Numbered from the stretch's first letter, positions 11,324 through 23,194 are shown. The stretch is DNA of 64,000 nucleotides from Shinisaurus crocodilurus (GCA_021292165.1 CM037879.1:244219797-244283796), one strand, 5' to 3'. The notes: generated from the letters alone by a model not told the origin. Numbers and translations are program-made.

Positions 11324-11506
11324 GTTTCATAGATTTCATAGATTTCATAGATCATAGAGTTGGAAGGAGCCTACAAGGCTATCGAGTCCAACCCCCTGCT
11401 CAATGCAGGAAACTAGAGGAAGGGTCTCCCATCCAAGTAATAATCAGGCTTGACCCTGCTTAGCTTTCCATGCTCAGACAAACTGAGCCAGCGTAAGCCA
11501 CAGGCC
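11324..11506 (-). mobile_element. 5S rRNA-derived SINE with CR1-type tail, copy 2
   Basis: Same family as 10056-10212 and 20819-20990 and nearly full length: it retains the 5' segment CTGTGGCTTACGCTGGCTCA upstream of the 5S-like head. The tail carries three tandem CATAGATTT-type units, the kind of short 3' repeat expected after CR1-driven retrotransposition. It lies only about 1.1 kb from copy 1, in the same orientation. Confidence 0.85.
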
Positions 11507-12129
11507 TTGCTTCTTTCTTGCCGTTTAACACCTGAAAACAGTTTGATTTCATTCATTCAGTGGAAGTATTACTGCACTTCATTTTGTCCAATATACTGTC
11601 AGCACTTGGTTAATTATGCAGTAATAATGGTGGTGGTGGTAGTACAGAGCTAATGACTTTATAGACAGAAAAGTAAGAGACCAGAGTTGTAGACCATTTA
11701 GATACCAATCAGTGCTAGAAAGCTAAGCGGAGAGACTTTGCCCCCAGTTCAAACTGGCTGCAGACTTTTGAAAGCCCCATTGAATTGCCCAGTGGTAAGG
11801 AAGCAAGAAGTGGTGATAAATTTAATAGCTACCTTTGAGCAACCAGCATGAGGCCCCATGGAGACGGGATGTTGGATAGCATAGATACCAATGGAATTTC
11901 CCTTGTGGAGACTTGGGTAGATATTGCACTTCTGCCTCCAGGTGTTCTTGCTCTACACAGATACTATTTACCTTTGGTATTATGCATTTTGGTCCGTCCA
12001 TTCAGCTTCTGGTATGCTGGAATATTTCTGCTATGGGAGGAATTCTGTGAGGATGTTAAAAGGATCCTTCATCAGTTGAGGAGATGTGCTTCCATGTGCT
12101 TTCCAACTTTATGGTTCTCTAATGAATTC
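11507..12129. other. No gene recognised
   Basis: A 133-codon frame opens at 11848, but its recognisable part (from about 12160) is L2 ORF2. Upstream of that I see nothing supportable. Confidence 0.5.
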
Positions 12130-13405
12130 CATGTGCTTGCTGGCTTTATGTTCTCTGATCCAGCAACAGTTATCCATGCCTTGGTTACATCACACTTAGA
12201 CTATTGCAATATGCTCTATGTGGGCAAGAGTGCCTGGAAACTACAATAGATGCAAAATGTGGCACCTAGGCCGTTAACCAGTCACAATATGGTGACCATA
12301 TCACCCCAATACTGAAAGTTCTGCACTGGCTTCCAGTTGTTTTTGGGGCTCATTTCAAGTTGTTGGTTTTAACCTTTAAAGCTCTAAATTACTTAGGGCA
12401 TGGCACCTGTGAGGAACGTCAGTGGTGCCCACAAAGCACTTCACTCCCTGCCTTCTTTTAAAAAATCATTTTTATTAAAAAAAAAAAAACTTGAAAAATG
12501 TTAGGATGCCAGGTTTTCCTTGCTGTTCCTGAACCTGCCACTGATCAGCTGTTCAGTAAGCAGGAAGAGAAGGAAAGAGTTGCTTCCTGGCCCTGACCAG
12601 TCTTCTTCTGCCCACGTAGGCCTTTCCCCTTTGCGCTCTCTCTTTCCACTCCCTGCTGCCGACCTCCCCCAAATCCCTTTACCTAGCTCTTTCTCTCCGC
12701 TCTCCCCCGTTTGCCTTGCTATTTCTGCCTCCCTCCCAGCCTCTAGCTTTGCTATTCTTCTCCCCACCTCTTTACCTTGCTGTTTTTCCCCTTCCTAGCC
12801 TCTAGCCTTGCTCTTTCTCATGCTCTTTCCCCTTCCCTCCCCCTCCCTAGACTTGCTCTTTCTTGTATTCAGTTTCTTGGGTGAATATTACTTGTCTTTT
12901 GGCTAGCCAGATCCCTATGGCAGCCTTTATGTGACTAGCCACAACTTCCATGGGAGCCATTTTGTGGTAGTGCCTACAGCAGTTTCTTAAATTCCCAAAT
13001 GTGCCCATGGGTCCAAAAATGTTGGGGACCTCTGGCTTAGGGCCTAGCTATCTGAGGGATCGCCTATCTCTATAATGCTGCTTCGTTACGAAGATCAGCA
13101 AGAGAAGCCCTTTTGAAGACACCTTCACTTGTAGAGGCCTGCTTGTCAGGGACACAGGAAAGGGCTTTCTCCTGTGTTGCTCCGGGACTCTGGAATATGC
13201 TCTGGAGCTATGGCTGGTCCCCACTCTCTCTGCATTCAGAATGGGGTTAAGACACATCTTTTTATTAGGTTTTTTTAAAAAATAGTTCTGGTTTTTAAGA
13301 TTGTTTTTAATGTTTTACTATGTTTTTATTTTTGTGTTTTCTGAATTTTTTGTAAACTGCCTTGAATGGGTTTTTAAGAAAGGTGGTCAATGTTTTAACT
13401 ATATA
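12130..13405 (+). mobile_element. L2-type LINE C-terminal region and 3' UTR, split by a hAT-like insertion
   Basis: 12160-12391 encodes a diverged ATVIHALVTSHLDYCNMLYV block followed by PILKVLHWLPVV-like sequence (with stops). The same ORF resumes at 13044 (GDRLSL-, then a TLWNML-like block near 13190) and runs into a T-rich 3' UTR ending near 13400. Several stops make it a pseudogene. The interruption at 12400-13035 is a later insertion. Confidence 0.75.
12400..13035 (-). mobile_element. hAT-like insertion inside L2, 8-bp target duplication
   Basis: CTTAGGGC at 12392-12399 is repeated at 13036-13043, and L2 coding sequence resumes straight after it. The minus-strand end reads CAGAGGTCCCCAACATTTTT, a common hAT-type terminus; the other end is CATGGCACCTG. 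The interior is C/T-rich with several CTTGCTCTTTC-like phrases and no transposase frame. Confidence 0.7.
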
Positions 13406-13504
13406 TACTTATTCTGCAGTTAAGCTCAACTTTGGGCACCAGGTTTAATTATCTTGGTGCCTTTCAATAGTGTTAAAAATCACTTTAAAATGAAATGTAA
13501 AACT

Positions 13505-13592
13505 AAGGCTGCAGTCCTACAACATTTCCTTGGGAATAAGTTCAATTAAACTTAGTGGGACTTTTCAATAAACATGCATAGGATTGGGCTAT
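13505..13592. mobile_element. Short inverted-repeat element of the GCAATCCTA-ended group
   Basis: Starts AAGGCTGCAGTCCTA and ends ATGCATAGGATTGGGCT, the inverted counterpart; the core holds TGGGAATAAG and ACTTAGTGGGAC. Related ends are found at 20213, 26947, 33643 and 40163. Non-coding. Confidence 0.6.
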
Positions 13593-14577
13593 TAGAGTGA
13601 AATACAGAACAAGCTCAAATCTTAATATGTATAAATTCCATAGGTCATAGAGGGCAAAACTAATTTTGCAATCATTTCAACATCCTAAGCTTAAGATATT
13701 TGATTGAGGCTCAAGCTCTGCTGAGCTCTGACAGCTAAACAAACACACAGTGCTGTATCACTAAAAGGATTATTGGCAGAAACAGAACAATGCGTGGGCT
13801 GATGTGTCAGGAGAGCTATCTGACAAAAAACATGCTTTAAATAACCTGTTAGCAAAGTAGTGGAAATCTGTAACATATCAAAAATATAGTTGAGTTCAAG
13901 GGGAATTGAGAAAAAGGCTTTAAACCACTTTAGTGTACATATAATTTTTTGTGGAGGGGGGATTAGTATTAAATACTATTCTTTACATTATTCTCAGGGA
14001 AGAATGAACTGAAGTATAGAAATATGACCGGACATTGGGCTAGAAAGGGGATGAAAGAAGAGGCAACTAGAGACTGAAAATATCTTATTCTTGGTGTGTG
14101 TGGTATTTTTCTTCCCATAGATGTGGGCAGGGGATAACTCCATTTTTTATAACTGTGCAGTGCCTAGTTTCTGTATGAACTTCATAGGACTACGACTACT
14201 ACTCATTGGGTAGCACATTTAGGGTAGATCTTTTTCCTGATGATGTTTATAGTGTCTCAGTCTCTACTAGCACAGCAACTATCTTTTATAGTGAATCATT
14301 AATAGCTTTTACAAAGAACACATTAAATCATTGAATTTAACCAAAATTTAACATAGCTTCTAAATTGGCAGGATTCCCCAATTAGCAGATGATTGTCCTC
14401 CTTTCAACCTATATATTTCCCTTCCATCAATCTTCATGCCATCTCTGAAGTATCTGAAGAGTGATATCCTTTCTACAGTTGTCCATTTTATACAATCATA
14501 TTCAACTTTCACCAATTTGGGGAGTGGTTCATACCATCCAATTCCTCCTCCACATGGTAGTACTTGCAGGTGCATGC
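13593..14577. other. No gene recognised
   Basis: AT-rich single-copy-looking DNA. Confidence 0.55.
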
Positions 14578-14722
14578 CAGCCTTCCCTAACCTGGTGGCC
14601 TCCAGTTGTGTTGGACTATAAATCCCATAATCCCCAGGCAGCATGGTCAATGGCCACGCTGGCTGGGGATTATGGGAGTTGCCATTCAACACATCTGCAG
14701 AGCACCAGGTTGGGGAGGGATG
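14578..14722. mobile_element. hAT-like hairpin MITE (about 145 bp)
   Basis: Left end CAGCCTTCCCTAACCTGGTG, right end CACCAGGTTGGGGAGGGATG. The arms continue inward as TCCCATAATCCCCAGGCAGC against GCTGGCTGGGGATTATGGGA. Near-mirror arms around CATGGTCAATGGCCAC. Target duplication is not clear. It is an older relative in design of the perfect hairpin at 61202-61336. Confidence 0.75.
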
Positions 14723-15655
14723 CAACATGGAAATAAAGGCTAGTGTGAAGGAAGTTGAACATGTTGGAGGCCAGCAGCCATTCCCATGGTCACAGCCAGC
14801 TACACTTTCTTTAAGCGCCCATTGTTACAAAGTTGGCTGCTGTCTCCATACATGTGTACAGGCTTATCCACACTAGAGTGTCTCCATGTGAATGTGCACT
14901 TACATGAAGAATTGTACAGAGGAGTTTGGCACTGTAAACTAGCTCTTGGTTTACCTATGTGGGCAACTGTGGGAGACCTGGGGGCCATTTCCCCCCAACC
15001 AGACTGCACTCAGGCACTGAAAAAATAAATACCAATTTTAATTTTTTTTAAAAGTGTCTGAAGTGCGGCAGACTGCCAAAATGACCAAATTTAGCTTGTT
15101 TGCAAACTAAATCTGAACCTTTTGGCATTCTGTAGCATCTATGGAGTGCTAAAAAAGTAAAATTTTGCTTGCATAGGATTACATAGTACCATACAGGCCT
15201 AAAAACCAAGAAAATAGCTTGTCACGGTTAATAGGATCCTAAATAATACCAGCTCAGATAGAAAGTCATAACTCAGCCATGTGCTCAAGGGTCATGTAGA
15301 ATGCTCTCTTGAACTTTGGAATTCCCTGGGAATGAAACTGGACTTTTTCTTTACTGTTTTCTGCCCTCTTCTTATACCAGAAAATGCATTTTTACGAAAT
15401 TTCCTGTTCAAAACTTGCTTGACCCATCACATTCTCAACAAAATTGCCTTTTGATGCACACTGTGTGAGTTTAGATCTTTGGTTGTCTTAACCCACAGTT
15501 TTCGCCGCAGTGCACAAACAAGAAAGAAAAAATGGCATTCCTTGTTCTTATAAGAGTTCACAACTCAGTGATTAGGTAGTTTGGACAGATGTTATGGAAG
15601 GGAGGAGGTAACTTTTCTTTGATAGAAAAGAAGCATGCATGCAGCTGCACTGTGT
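14723..15655. other. No gene recognised
   Basis: Short frames only; no domain, no clear repeat boundaries. Confidence 0.5.
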
Positions 15656-16035
15656 AATAAATCACTAAGCTGCAGGTCGCAGCTTCTCAGTAAAGAACCT
15701 TCCATACCTGGACTGACTCCACCCACCCAGGCTGGCCATTGGACCCTTTTGAGCAGGAAAGAGTATAAAGGGCTTCCTCTTGCAACTATGCCTTACTTGA
15801 GCAACAAGGTTTACCTGAGCTTTGGTATGTCTTGTATTTTTAGGCTTGCTCTATGGTCCTGACTCCTGACTCCACGCTTGTTTTCCCATGCTATTTTGTA
15901 GTTTGTCCTCCAATCCCAACTGCTCTTTGGTCCTGCCTTCTGGTTTGTCCCTTGATTCTGACTGCTATTCAGTCCTGTCTCCTGGTTGCTGACTATTAAT
16001 CCACTCCAGACTGCTGCCCTGACAGTAGTAAAGTC
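15656..16035 (+). other. Possible solo LTR or promoter-like repeat
   Basis: There is a TATA-like GAGTATAAAGGGC at about 15759, then a run of TCCTGACTCCTGACT and TGGTCCTGCC phrases of the kind seen downstream of some LTR promoters, ending CTGCCCTGACA. I cannot find flanking duplications or any internal retroelement genes. The assignment is tentative. Confidence 0.25.
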
Positions 16036-16524
16036 AATTTCTCAGCAGCAGGCGCTCCAGCCATAGTTCAATCAGTTCCAGAGAACTAAAAGTAGCCATG
16101 ATGCATCAGCATTGATGACTTATATAGGCCAGTTTTACACAAATCTCTGTATTCCATTAACCAGGTTTAAGGCCTGGCCTTCTGCTGGAATAACTAAAAA
16201 GTCAGAACAAATGCACAAACAATTGTTGTGTGTTGTTGTTGTTGCTTAGATGAAGAGGGTGTTTGTTTGTTTGTTTGTTTTACGTTTCAGTCTGTATTTG
16301 CTTGAAGACTGTGGTGAAAAAAACTTAACTCAATTTAGACATGGCAGAATATTTTTTTTAAAAGAGGTTACAAGCTCCTATGATATCACTATTTCTGTAT
16401 AATAAGCAGTAGTGTAGTGGAGCCAGGACACATTACCGGCATTTTGATTAGCAAAGATACTGATGTCATCTACCATCCCACTCAGAATTCCCTGGTCCCT
16501 CTAACCTTAGCTACAATCCTACCC
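16036..16524. other. No gene recognised; small (TGT)n and (GTTT)n tracts
   Basis: TGTTGTTGTTGTTG near 16229-16243 and five GTTT units near 16261-16280. Nothing coding. Confidence 0.6.
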
Positions 16525-17065
16525 TGTTGGCTCTTCTGGACCTCTCAACAGTTTTTGATACCATCAACCATGGTATCCTTCTGGTTCATTTACCTGGGTT
16601 GGGCTTAGAAAGCATGGTGTTAAAGTGGTTCCAGTCCTTCCTGGAAGAGCAGTCACAGAAAGTGGTGCTGGGGGACTTCTGTTCCACCCCATGGCCATTA
16701 GCCTGTGGGGTGCCACAAAGTCCCATCATATCCCCCATGCTTTTTAACATCTACATGAAACCACTGGGGGAAGTCATCAGGAGGTTTGGGCTTAATGTCA
16801 TCAGTATGCAGATGATACTCACTCAGCTCTACCTCTTGTTCCCATCCACATGTCCCTGGGAGGCTGTTGAACTCATGAGCCATTGTCTGGAGGCTGTTTT
16901 GGGGTGGATGAGGGTAAACAAGCTGAAACTTAATCTGGACAAGATGGAGGTACTGTGGGTTGGGAAGCCAACCTCTCTGGATGTAAGCTTACAACTGGTC
17001 TTAGATGGGGTTGCACTCCTCCTAAAAGACTTGATAGAGATGAGAATAGCTAGAACTGGTTTGCT
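16525..17065 (+). pseudogene. L2 ORF2 reverse transcriptase fragment
   Basis: The plus-strand frame shows LLDLSTVFDTINHGILL, GVPQSPIISPMLFNIYMK and LKLNLDKMEVLWVG, all L2 RT blocks in the right order. The catalytic region is damaged: the YADD block is frame-disrupted (ISMQMILTQLY where QYADDTQLY is expected). Both ends of the ORF are missing. It stops near 17065, directly before a different LINE. Confidence 0.8.
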
Positions 17066-17104
17066 GATATGAATCAACACTGCTGCCTACACTTTTGATG
17101 TGTG

Positions 17105-18018
17105 GTTATGGGTTTGGGTTACTGTCCAGCTTGGCGGGACAATACTGGAAAATGTCAATCATTTTCTCTATCTTGGCAGCTATCTTTCTGTTACAGCTAA
17201 CGTCGACAGTGAAATCCAGCATCGTTTGAGCTTCGCAAGTGCCGCGTTTTCTCGAATGAAACATAGAGTGTTCGAGGATCGGGATATTTGTAAGAACACT
17301 GGTTTATGAAGCCATTGTATTGCCAACTTTATTGTATGCCTGCGAAACATGGACTAACTATAAACGTCACTTCCACCTCCTTGAAAGATTTCATCAACGT
17401 TGCCTCCGGAAAATCCTGCGAATTACTTGGGAAGATAGGCGAACAAATGTCAGTGTACTGGAAGAAGCAAAGACTACTAGCGTTGAAAAAATGATCCTTC
17501 AACGCCAACTTCAGTGGACCGGTCATGTTGTTCGAATGTCTGACTGCCGTCTCCCAAAGCAGTTACTTTATTCCCAACTCAAGGATGGAAAGCGGAGTAT
17601 TGGTGGTCAATATAAGAGGTTTAAAGATGTTCTTAAGGCTAATCTAAAAAAATGCAATATAAACATCGAAAACTGGGAAGCTCTGGCCCATGAACGATCT
17701 AACTGGAGGTTGAACCTTTCAGAAAGGTTCTATGGACTTTGAAGAAGCCCGAGTGCAAGGTGAAAGGGAGAAACGTGCTAAGCAAAAAGCACGTCAAACG
17801 AATCCTTTACAGGACCATCTTCCATCTGGTAACCTGTGTCCTCACTGTGGGAAGCTGTGTGGATCTAGAATTGGCCTCCACAGTCACTTACGGACCCATC
17901 GCTAGAGTCTACACAATTTTTCTTTAGAATTTCCTCCTTTTAAAATTTCCTTTTTGTAAATTTTTATTCTGGAAGACAATCTTACTCGGTCACAAGTGAT
18001 CGCCTGATGATGATGATG
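17105..18018 (+). mobile_element. LINE C-terminus with C2H2-like zinc finger (RTE-like), 3' (TGA)n tail
   Basis: A second, unrelated LINE begins here. It reads VNHFLYLGSYLS, then in another frame LPTLLYACETW, LLERFHQRCLRKILRI, LQWTGHVVRMSDCRLPKQ and RFKDVLKANLKKCNI. After a further frameshift near 17725 the end is LCPHCGKLCGSRIGLHSHLR and a stop near 17904, a CX2CX12HX3H-like finger (with LHSH). A 3' UTR of about 100 bases ends in TGATGATGATGATGA. The carboxyl domain and the short tandem tail resemble the RTE group; the exact clade is uncertain. RT core and endonuclease are missing. Confidence 0.7.
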
Positions 18019-19200
18019 ACTGTGGTGATGAGCTCCTGAAGTTCAGAATTTACCACTACACTACTGGTGGTGGCAAGTCATCAGCCAATTTGATGAATTT
18101 TAGGGCATTCTATAAAGGTCTGGGGTGGTGGTTCTAGGATACATTGATTCCCTGTCTCCTTTTCATTACCCAAACTTGTTTTCTTTTCATTACCTTTTGG
18201 AATTATCATCATTACATCATCATTCTAATTTGGCACAACATATACAAGACTAAATCACCTGAGTCCAGCAAGGAAGATGTCTGTGTGGAAGGCGCTTTCG
18301 TGAACAGATTTCTTGCCCCTGTTTATGCCACTTGGAGAGGACAGAGGTGCACATTGTGCAGCACTGCAATGCAAAATGCATCCCCAGCCACTCTCAGGCT
18401 GTCTCCCGATATCTAGACCTCCAGGATATAATTTCTGAGCATATTTCACACACACATCAGACTTCAGAGTATGAATATTGCCTGAATTTACGTGGCATGG
18501 CGAGTGTGCCTTGGACTCGGCAAACTATGTGAAGGAATGTATTCCATTGGAAGTAATTCTATCTTTGCACCACGTGAGTAAGAATGAGTCTATGTTGGTA
18601 AGTGACTTAAATTTCCACACTGAACATTTCTGTTAGTTTTGGAAGTAAATGAAAGGCTGCTTATTCCATTCCACTCCATTCTTCCACCTTGAAGGCTAAT
18701 CCAGATTTTTAGATGTGTGAGATAAAAAAAAGAAAAGTTTGCACTTATAAAAATTATTGACCCACCCATTCCCGTGGGTTTCCTGCTTCTTTCTGCACTA
18801 ACACAACTATGAAGTGAGAGAAACATGTACTGTTCTGTTACTCTATTAGAATGAAGATACATATTGTCACAAAGGAAAAAACACACCATAGCATCAGTCA
18901 AAATGTGATTCAGTGATTAAAAACCTGTTGGTTTAGGACCAGAATTAGGACTACCTCATGTTGGCTCAAGCTCTACAAAGCCAGGAGATTAGAAGGTAAG
19001 GCTGATACCTTAATTGACATGCCCCGTGATCAGTGTTGATATTGTGCAATGTCCCAAATTGTGCTTGCTTACAACTTACCTTCCATGTACCCACACTTTT
19101 TCTTGCTCTTTCAGGCCCAAATCCAGATGGGGAGGTTGGAGTGCCTGTGAGACCAGCAAAGAGACCCCAATTGTCCTGGTCCTGTATTGCCTTATGAAGC
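18019..19200. other. No gene recognised
   Basis: Frames up to about 100 codons on both strands without recognisable domains. Confidence 0.5.
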
Positions 19201-19208
19201 ATCTGAAC

Positions 19209-19607
19209 TAGGGATGTGTGAGGAGTTTGTTTGGGGGGTGGAAATCTGGAAAACTAACCAGGCTCGACCCCACCAAACTCCATCCCCCGTACCTCCTTCC
19301 CTGGCTTGATCTGCATTCTCCCGAGTTGAGCCGGGGAAGCTACTTCTGGGTTCCCAGCAGGCCGCTTTTTACATAGAAAATGCTATAAGATATGTCAAAA
19401 GCAGCTGCAATTTGCGTAACTTGCACAAATTGCAGCCACTCTTAACGTATCTTATGGCATTTTCTACGGAAAAAGCGGCCTGCTGGGAACCCGGAAGTCT
19501 GCCGAGCAGCTTGGCGCGTGTCCGCTTTTGGCCTGGCTTGGTGGGCACGGTGATGGTGTCCACTGAGCCAGCGGCGGGTCGGGTCGCCGCAGGATCGCCC
19601 ACCACTA
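19209..19607. mobile_element. hAT-type foldback element, 8-bp target duplication (399 bp)
   Basis: ATCTGAAC at 19201-19208 is repeated at 19608-19615. The ends are TAGGGATGTG and CACCACTA. A long central hairpin at 19342-19498 pairs ACTTCTGGGTTCCCAGCAGG with CCTGCTGGGAACCCGGAAGT and carries CATAGAAAATGC against GCATTTTCTACGG, closing on GCAATTTG/CAAATTGC. Apparent open frames on both strands across the hairpin are mirror artefacts. Confidence 0.85.
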
Positions 19608-19615
19608 ATCTGAAC

Positions 19616-20212
19616 CTTACTGTATCACTAGAGCAATTCCTGAAGCAGCCACTACAAAACAAAAACATGGTGGAGAATATCCTGAGAAAATTTGGCAAAT
19701 ATCCCATTTTTCTAGTGGGCAAAAGAAAAATCTCAGATATTTTCTCAGAAAAATATCTTCTGAGAAATTTTGGCTCAGCAGCTGCACCTGTTATGCTGGA
19801 TCTAGCTTTGGTTTCCCTCAGGTATTTCCTGAAGTGCTATAGAATTCTACAAGACCGAATTCGCTTGAGGCCAAGACAGGACAGTAAGGATGAACACAGA
19901 TGTGTCATGGGCAATGACAAGTCTATAAGGCTGCCTAAGCTGTAGAGCTCCCTTCTGAGGGAGGCCATCTTCTTGGCCCCTCTCTCATGGGCTTCCATTG
20001 CAGCATGAAGACTTTCTTTTCTGTCAAGCATTTGATTTGTTCTTGGGCTTTTAAGCTGATAAATATATTTTAGCTGTAGATTTAAAAAATATATATCCGT
20101 GTTTGGCTAATTTTTATTGTGATTTTAAATGTGCTGTGTTGTATGCTGCCTTGGGCATTTTTAAAATGGAAAAGTAAGGTAAAGCTGGTAATGATATCAT
20201 ATCATTTCAGGC
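19616..20212. other. No gene recognised
   Basis: No supportable coding sequence or repeat boundary. Confidence 0.5.
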
Positions 20213-20655
20213 AGTGCAATCCTATGGCCGCTAGATGGCGTCTAGATGGCCACATAGGACTTTTCAGAGTCCCAGCTCTCCAACCTGGGGAACTCGCTCT
20301 GAGGTTGGAGCTGGGATTCCATGCTTGGAGCACCTCCGCTCCCCTCGCAGCCAACATGGAAAGAACTGAGCTGGCTGCACCTCCGAGGTCTCAAGAGATG
20401 GGGATTAGGGGGCATTCAAGGGGGCAGGGGAGGGAGGAGGCCAGCGCCACCGCAATACAAAGTACCCTGGCAGCGCCTCAGCCTCCTTACCTCCCACTCT
20501 GAGGCACTTCAGTTAGATGGCCAAAATTGGCCGTCTCGTTGAGTTGCGGGGTGGGGGGAGTGCGGAAATGACTTCGCCTCTGTGCTCCTCTCATCCTTCA
20601 TAGGATGTCCATAATCCTCCGTGGTCGGAGGGCTATGGGCATCCGGAGTAGATTG
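20213..20655. mobile_element. Probable GCAATCCTA-ended inverted-repeat element
   Basis: Left end AGTGCAATCCTATGGCC and right end GGGCATCCGGAGTAGATTGT form short imperfect inverted ends of the same type as 33643-33748. The interior is GC-rich and non-coding. Limits are approximate. Confidence 0.4.
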
Positions 20656-20818
20656 TGCCCTAGATCTCTCAAATGTTATCATTTGAACAGCCTGAGAGGG
20701 GAGTTTAGGAGCCGCAGCACCAAGCTCTGACTTCTACTCACCATTTCCTTAGTGCACTTTCAAGATGAGGGTGCATTTCATCCAAAGTTGTTGTTTTTTT
20801 TTTCTTCATTTATTGACT

Positions 20819-20990
20819 GGCCTGTGGCTTACGCTGGCTCAGCTTGTCTGAGTGTGGAAAGCTAAGCAGGATCAGGCCTGGTTATTACTTGGATGGGAGA
20901 CCCCTCCTCTAGTTTCCTGCATTGAGCAGGGGGTTGGACTCGATGGCCTTGTAGGCCCCTTCCAACTCTATGATCTATGAAATCTATGAT
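20819..20990 (+). mobile_element. 5S rRNA-derived SINE with CR1 tail, copy 3 (full length)
   Basis: A 5' segment CTGTGGCTTACGCTGGCTCA leads into a head at 20857-20903 (GGAAAGCTAAGCAGG, GGCCTGGTTATTACTTGG, ATGGGAGACC) that matches the 3' half of 5S rRNA, where pol III boxes A and C lie. The tail 20914-20970 is identical over 57 bases to 26564-26620, the 3' end of the CR1 in this window. I infer pol III transcription and CR1-driven mobilisation. No functional 5S gene is implied. Confidence 0.88.
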
Positions 20991-21300
20991 GCATTTAAAA
21001 TATTTCTAAACTGCCCTTCGTCCAGATAGATGCCAAGGTGATGTAAAAAAGGCATCGCTAAAATTAATTATATGCCAATATAAATACATCAAAACATCAA
21101 TAGCAATTAGAACAAACAAAAGACAGATAAAACTTTAAAAAAACACAGAGCAGGCATTTCAAATGCTTTGGCAAATAAAAATAAAAAAAAGTCTTAACCT
21201 AGTGCCAGCTAGGTTGACACCAGGTGTACTTCTTTTGAGAGGGTGTCCCAGAGTTGTGGTGAGATAGAAAAGGCCCTCTCGTATGAGCATTCTTTAAAAA
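20991..21300 (-). mobile_element. Decayed L2-like 3' region
   Basis: Minus-strand AAAACTTTAAAA-rich UTR followed by GTCCCAGAGTTGTGGTGA and AGGCCCTCTC, the usual remnant of the carboxyl block (LWNSLP region) of L2 ORF2. No open frame. Confidence 0.4.
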
Positions 21301-22949
21301 AAAAAAAAATGTAGAAAGACTGTGTGAAATAAATACCATACAAGTTTGGAAAGTAAGAAACACACTATCTTTTTCATCCTTTCCAATGAACTGTCAACTG
21401 TGTAACAGTGAAGCTTCAATAGTCAATACTGTTTTGAACATTTTTTTGGTTTCTTGGATAAATATTCATAATCCAATATTTTATGCTCTTAAATTTTAGG
21501 TATGTACTATTTGGGAAAGCTTACAAACCCAAATCTAGTTCAAGAGACGAATGATTAAAAAAAATATCCTTCATTCATGTAACAATGGTAGAATGGTAGT
21601 TTCTCCCTGACAAATGGGAAAGAAAGAACAAAAAAGGACTTTTGAAAATTCCAGATGAAAAACATCCTGAAATTGGTAGGGATTAAACCTCTGCTGCACC
21701 CTCAATCCAACTCTAGTTGAACTTTAAAAAAGTATTCTAGGATCAAAAAGTCTGTTTAAGAGAAAAGGTAGGCTCTCACACATTCACTTATGTACAAGAA
21801 AGCATGAACACGTTACGTTGAGGCTCTTGCCTTAACTTCCACACACCACCATGTAAGCAGTAAAGACATTCTACAATCCCACATCCTGTCCTTGATTACA
21901 GTGTAAACCCCTATAATGGATCTGTGGTGCCTTGGGACTACATTTCCCAACAGGCCCTGCTGCTGTGACCTGTGTTTCTGACCTAAGCACACAGAGAGAG
22001 AGAAGACTTGCAAGCATGTTTATGAGGGCTGATGATGCGCCAGTCGGGACTCAGAGCTGGAGTACTCTACCCTTTGTTAGCAGTTTGAAACAATGGTAGC
22101 TTTGCGATTCTTGCTATACAAATTGGCCCTCTGCAGAAAGTGCTGGCAAAGGAAGGCCTAACATGCTGCTGAAACTCTGCAGGCAGGCCTACTGTTGGAC
22201 TGCCAAACCAAACACAGAAGCCTGAACGGTTACGTTTTGAATCCAGTTCTTTTGTGTCACCGCCTAGATAGCTGCTGCAACCTTGCTTGCATACCTACTC
22301 TGTTAAATCACTGGTTGTCTGTTAGCTACGTGTCAGTGTGGTTGCTGGAAGCCACTAAAGTTATTTCAGAAGTTGCTAATACTTAAGTGCCTTAAGTATT
22401 TGCCTCTTATCCTGTTTATACAGGCATGCTGCTGATTTATAAACTAATTTTGCTACAGTAACATGCACTTTCCTTCGTTTTTCAGCCCTGACCACTTCCT
22501 CTGCAGGTTTGGGGCAACGTGGAAACAGAAGACACCACAGACTGACCCTGCTTTCCCTCTTTCCCTTGTATGTCTTCATTTGGGTTGCCATTCATACTTA
22601 TATGGGGTGGGGGGAAAGGCATGATGAGCTTGCTAGATACCGAATGCAGAGAAGGACACAAGGTTAGACTTTGGGGGGCGGGAAGTGTTTGTATTGTCGT
22701 GAGGCAACACACAAGTCAGCAAGAGAAAGGAAGAGGAAGTAAGTCCCACATTTATGAGCAAACATGCATATGACCGGGCATTGCAAGAGGTTGGCTCTTT
22801 TTAAAATGAAATAATTTATCACTGCAATTTACAACCAGAGCACAGCAAGTCTGAAAGGTTAAGGTTCTGATAATGCTGGAATGTTTTGGTTAACCATGCA
22901 GAAGATTAGATTTTGCAGCTGAAAATTGGTTTTGCATGAGGGTGGTTTG
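21301..22949. other. No gene recognised
   Basis: The phrase ACTACATTTCCCAACAGG near 21935 resembles the ACTACAATTCCCA-type motif discussed in the findings. Otherwise single-copy-looking. Confidence 0.5.
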
Positions 22950-23194
22950 TAGGGATGGATGGATGGATCTGTCAATTTTGGTTTCTCACATACATTTTCT
23001 CATTTTCCCAAGTTTTGTTTTGTCCCATTTCTGCATCAGTTCACAAATGTTTTAAGTCCACAAAACATATGTACACATTTTCATGTGCATTTCTCCTAAT
23101 GTACAGATTTTCTGTACACCATTTTGCCTAATATGTGTATGTCTTGAAAGCAATTCTCCCTAATATAACACATTTTTGTATATTATTTTTACAT

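Noticed and set aside
15656..16035. Endogenous retrovirus or LTR element as a firm call
   Set aside because: A TATA-like site and CT-rich phrases are suggestive, but no paired LTR, primer site, gag/pol/env or flanking duplication is visible. Kept only as a low-confidence feature.
19369..19945. Opposed 117- and 177-codon frames
   Set aside because: Both read through the arms of the foldback element; the similarity of their sequences is the mirror effect of the palindrome.
20857..20903. A 5S rRNA gene
   Set aside because: Only the 3' half of 5S is represented and it is joined to a CR1 tail; three copies share this structure, so it is a SINE.
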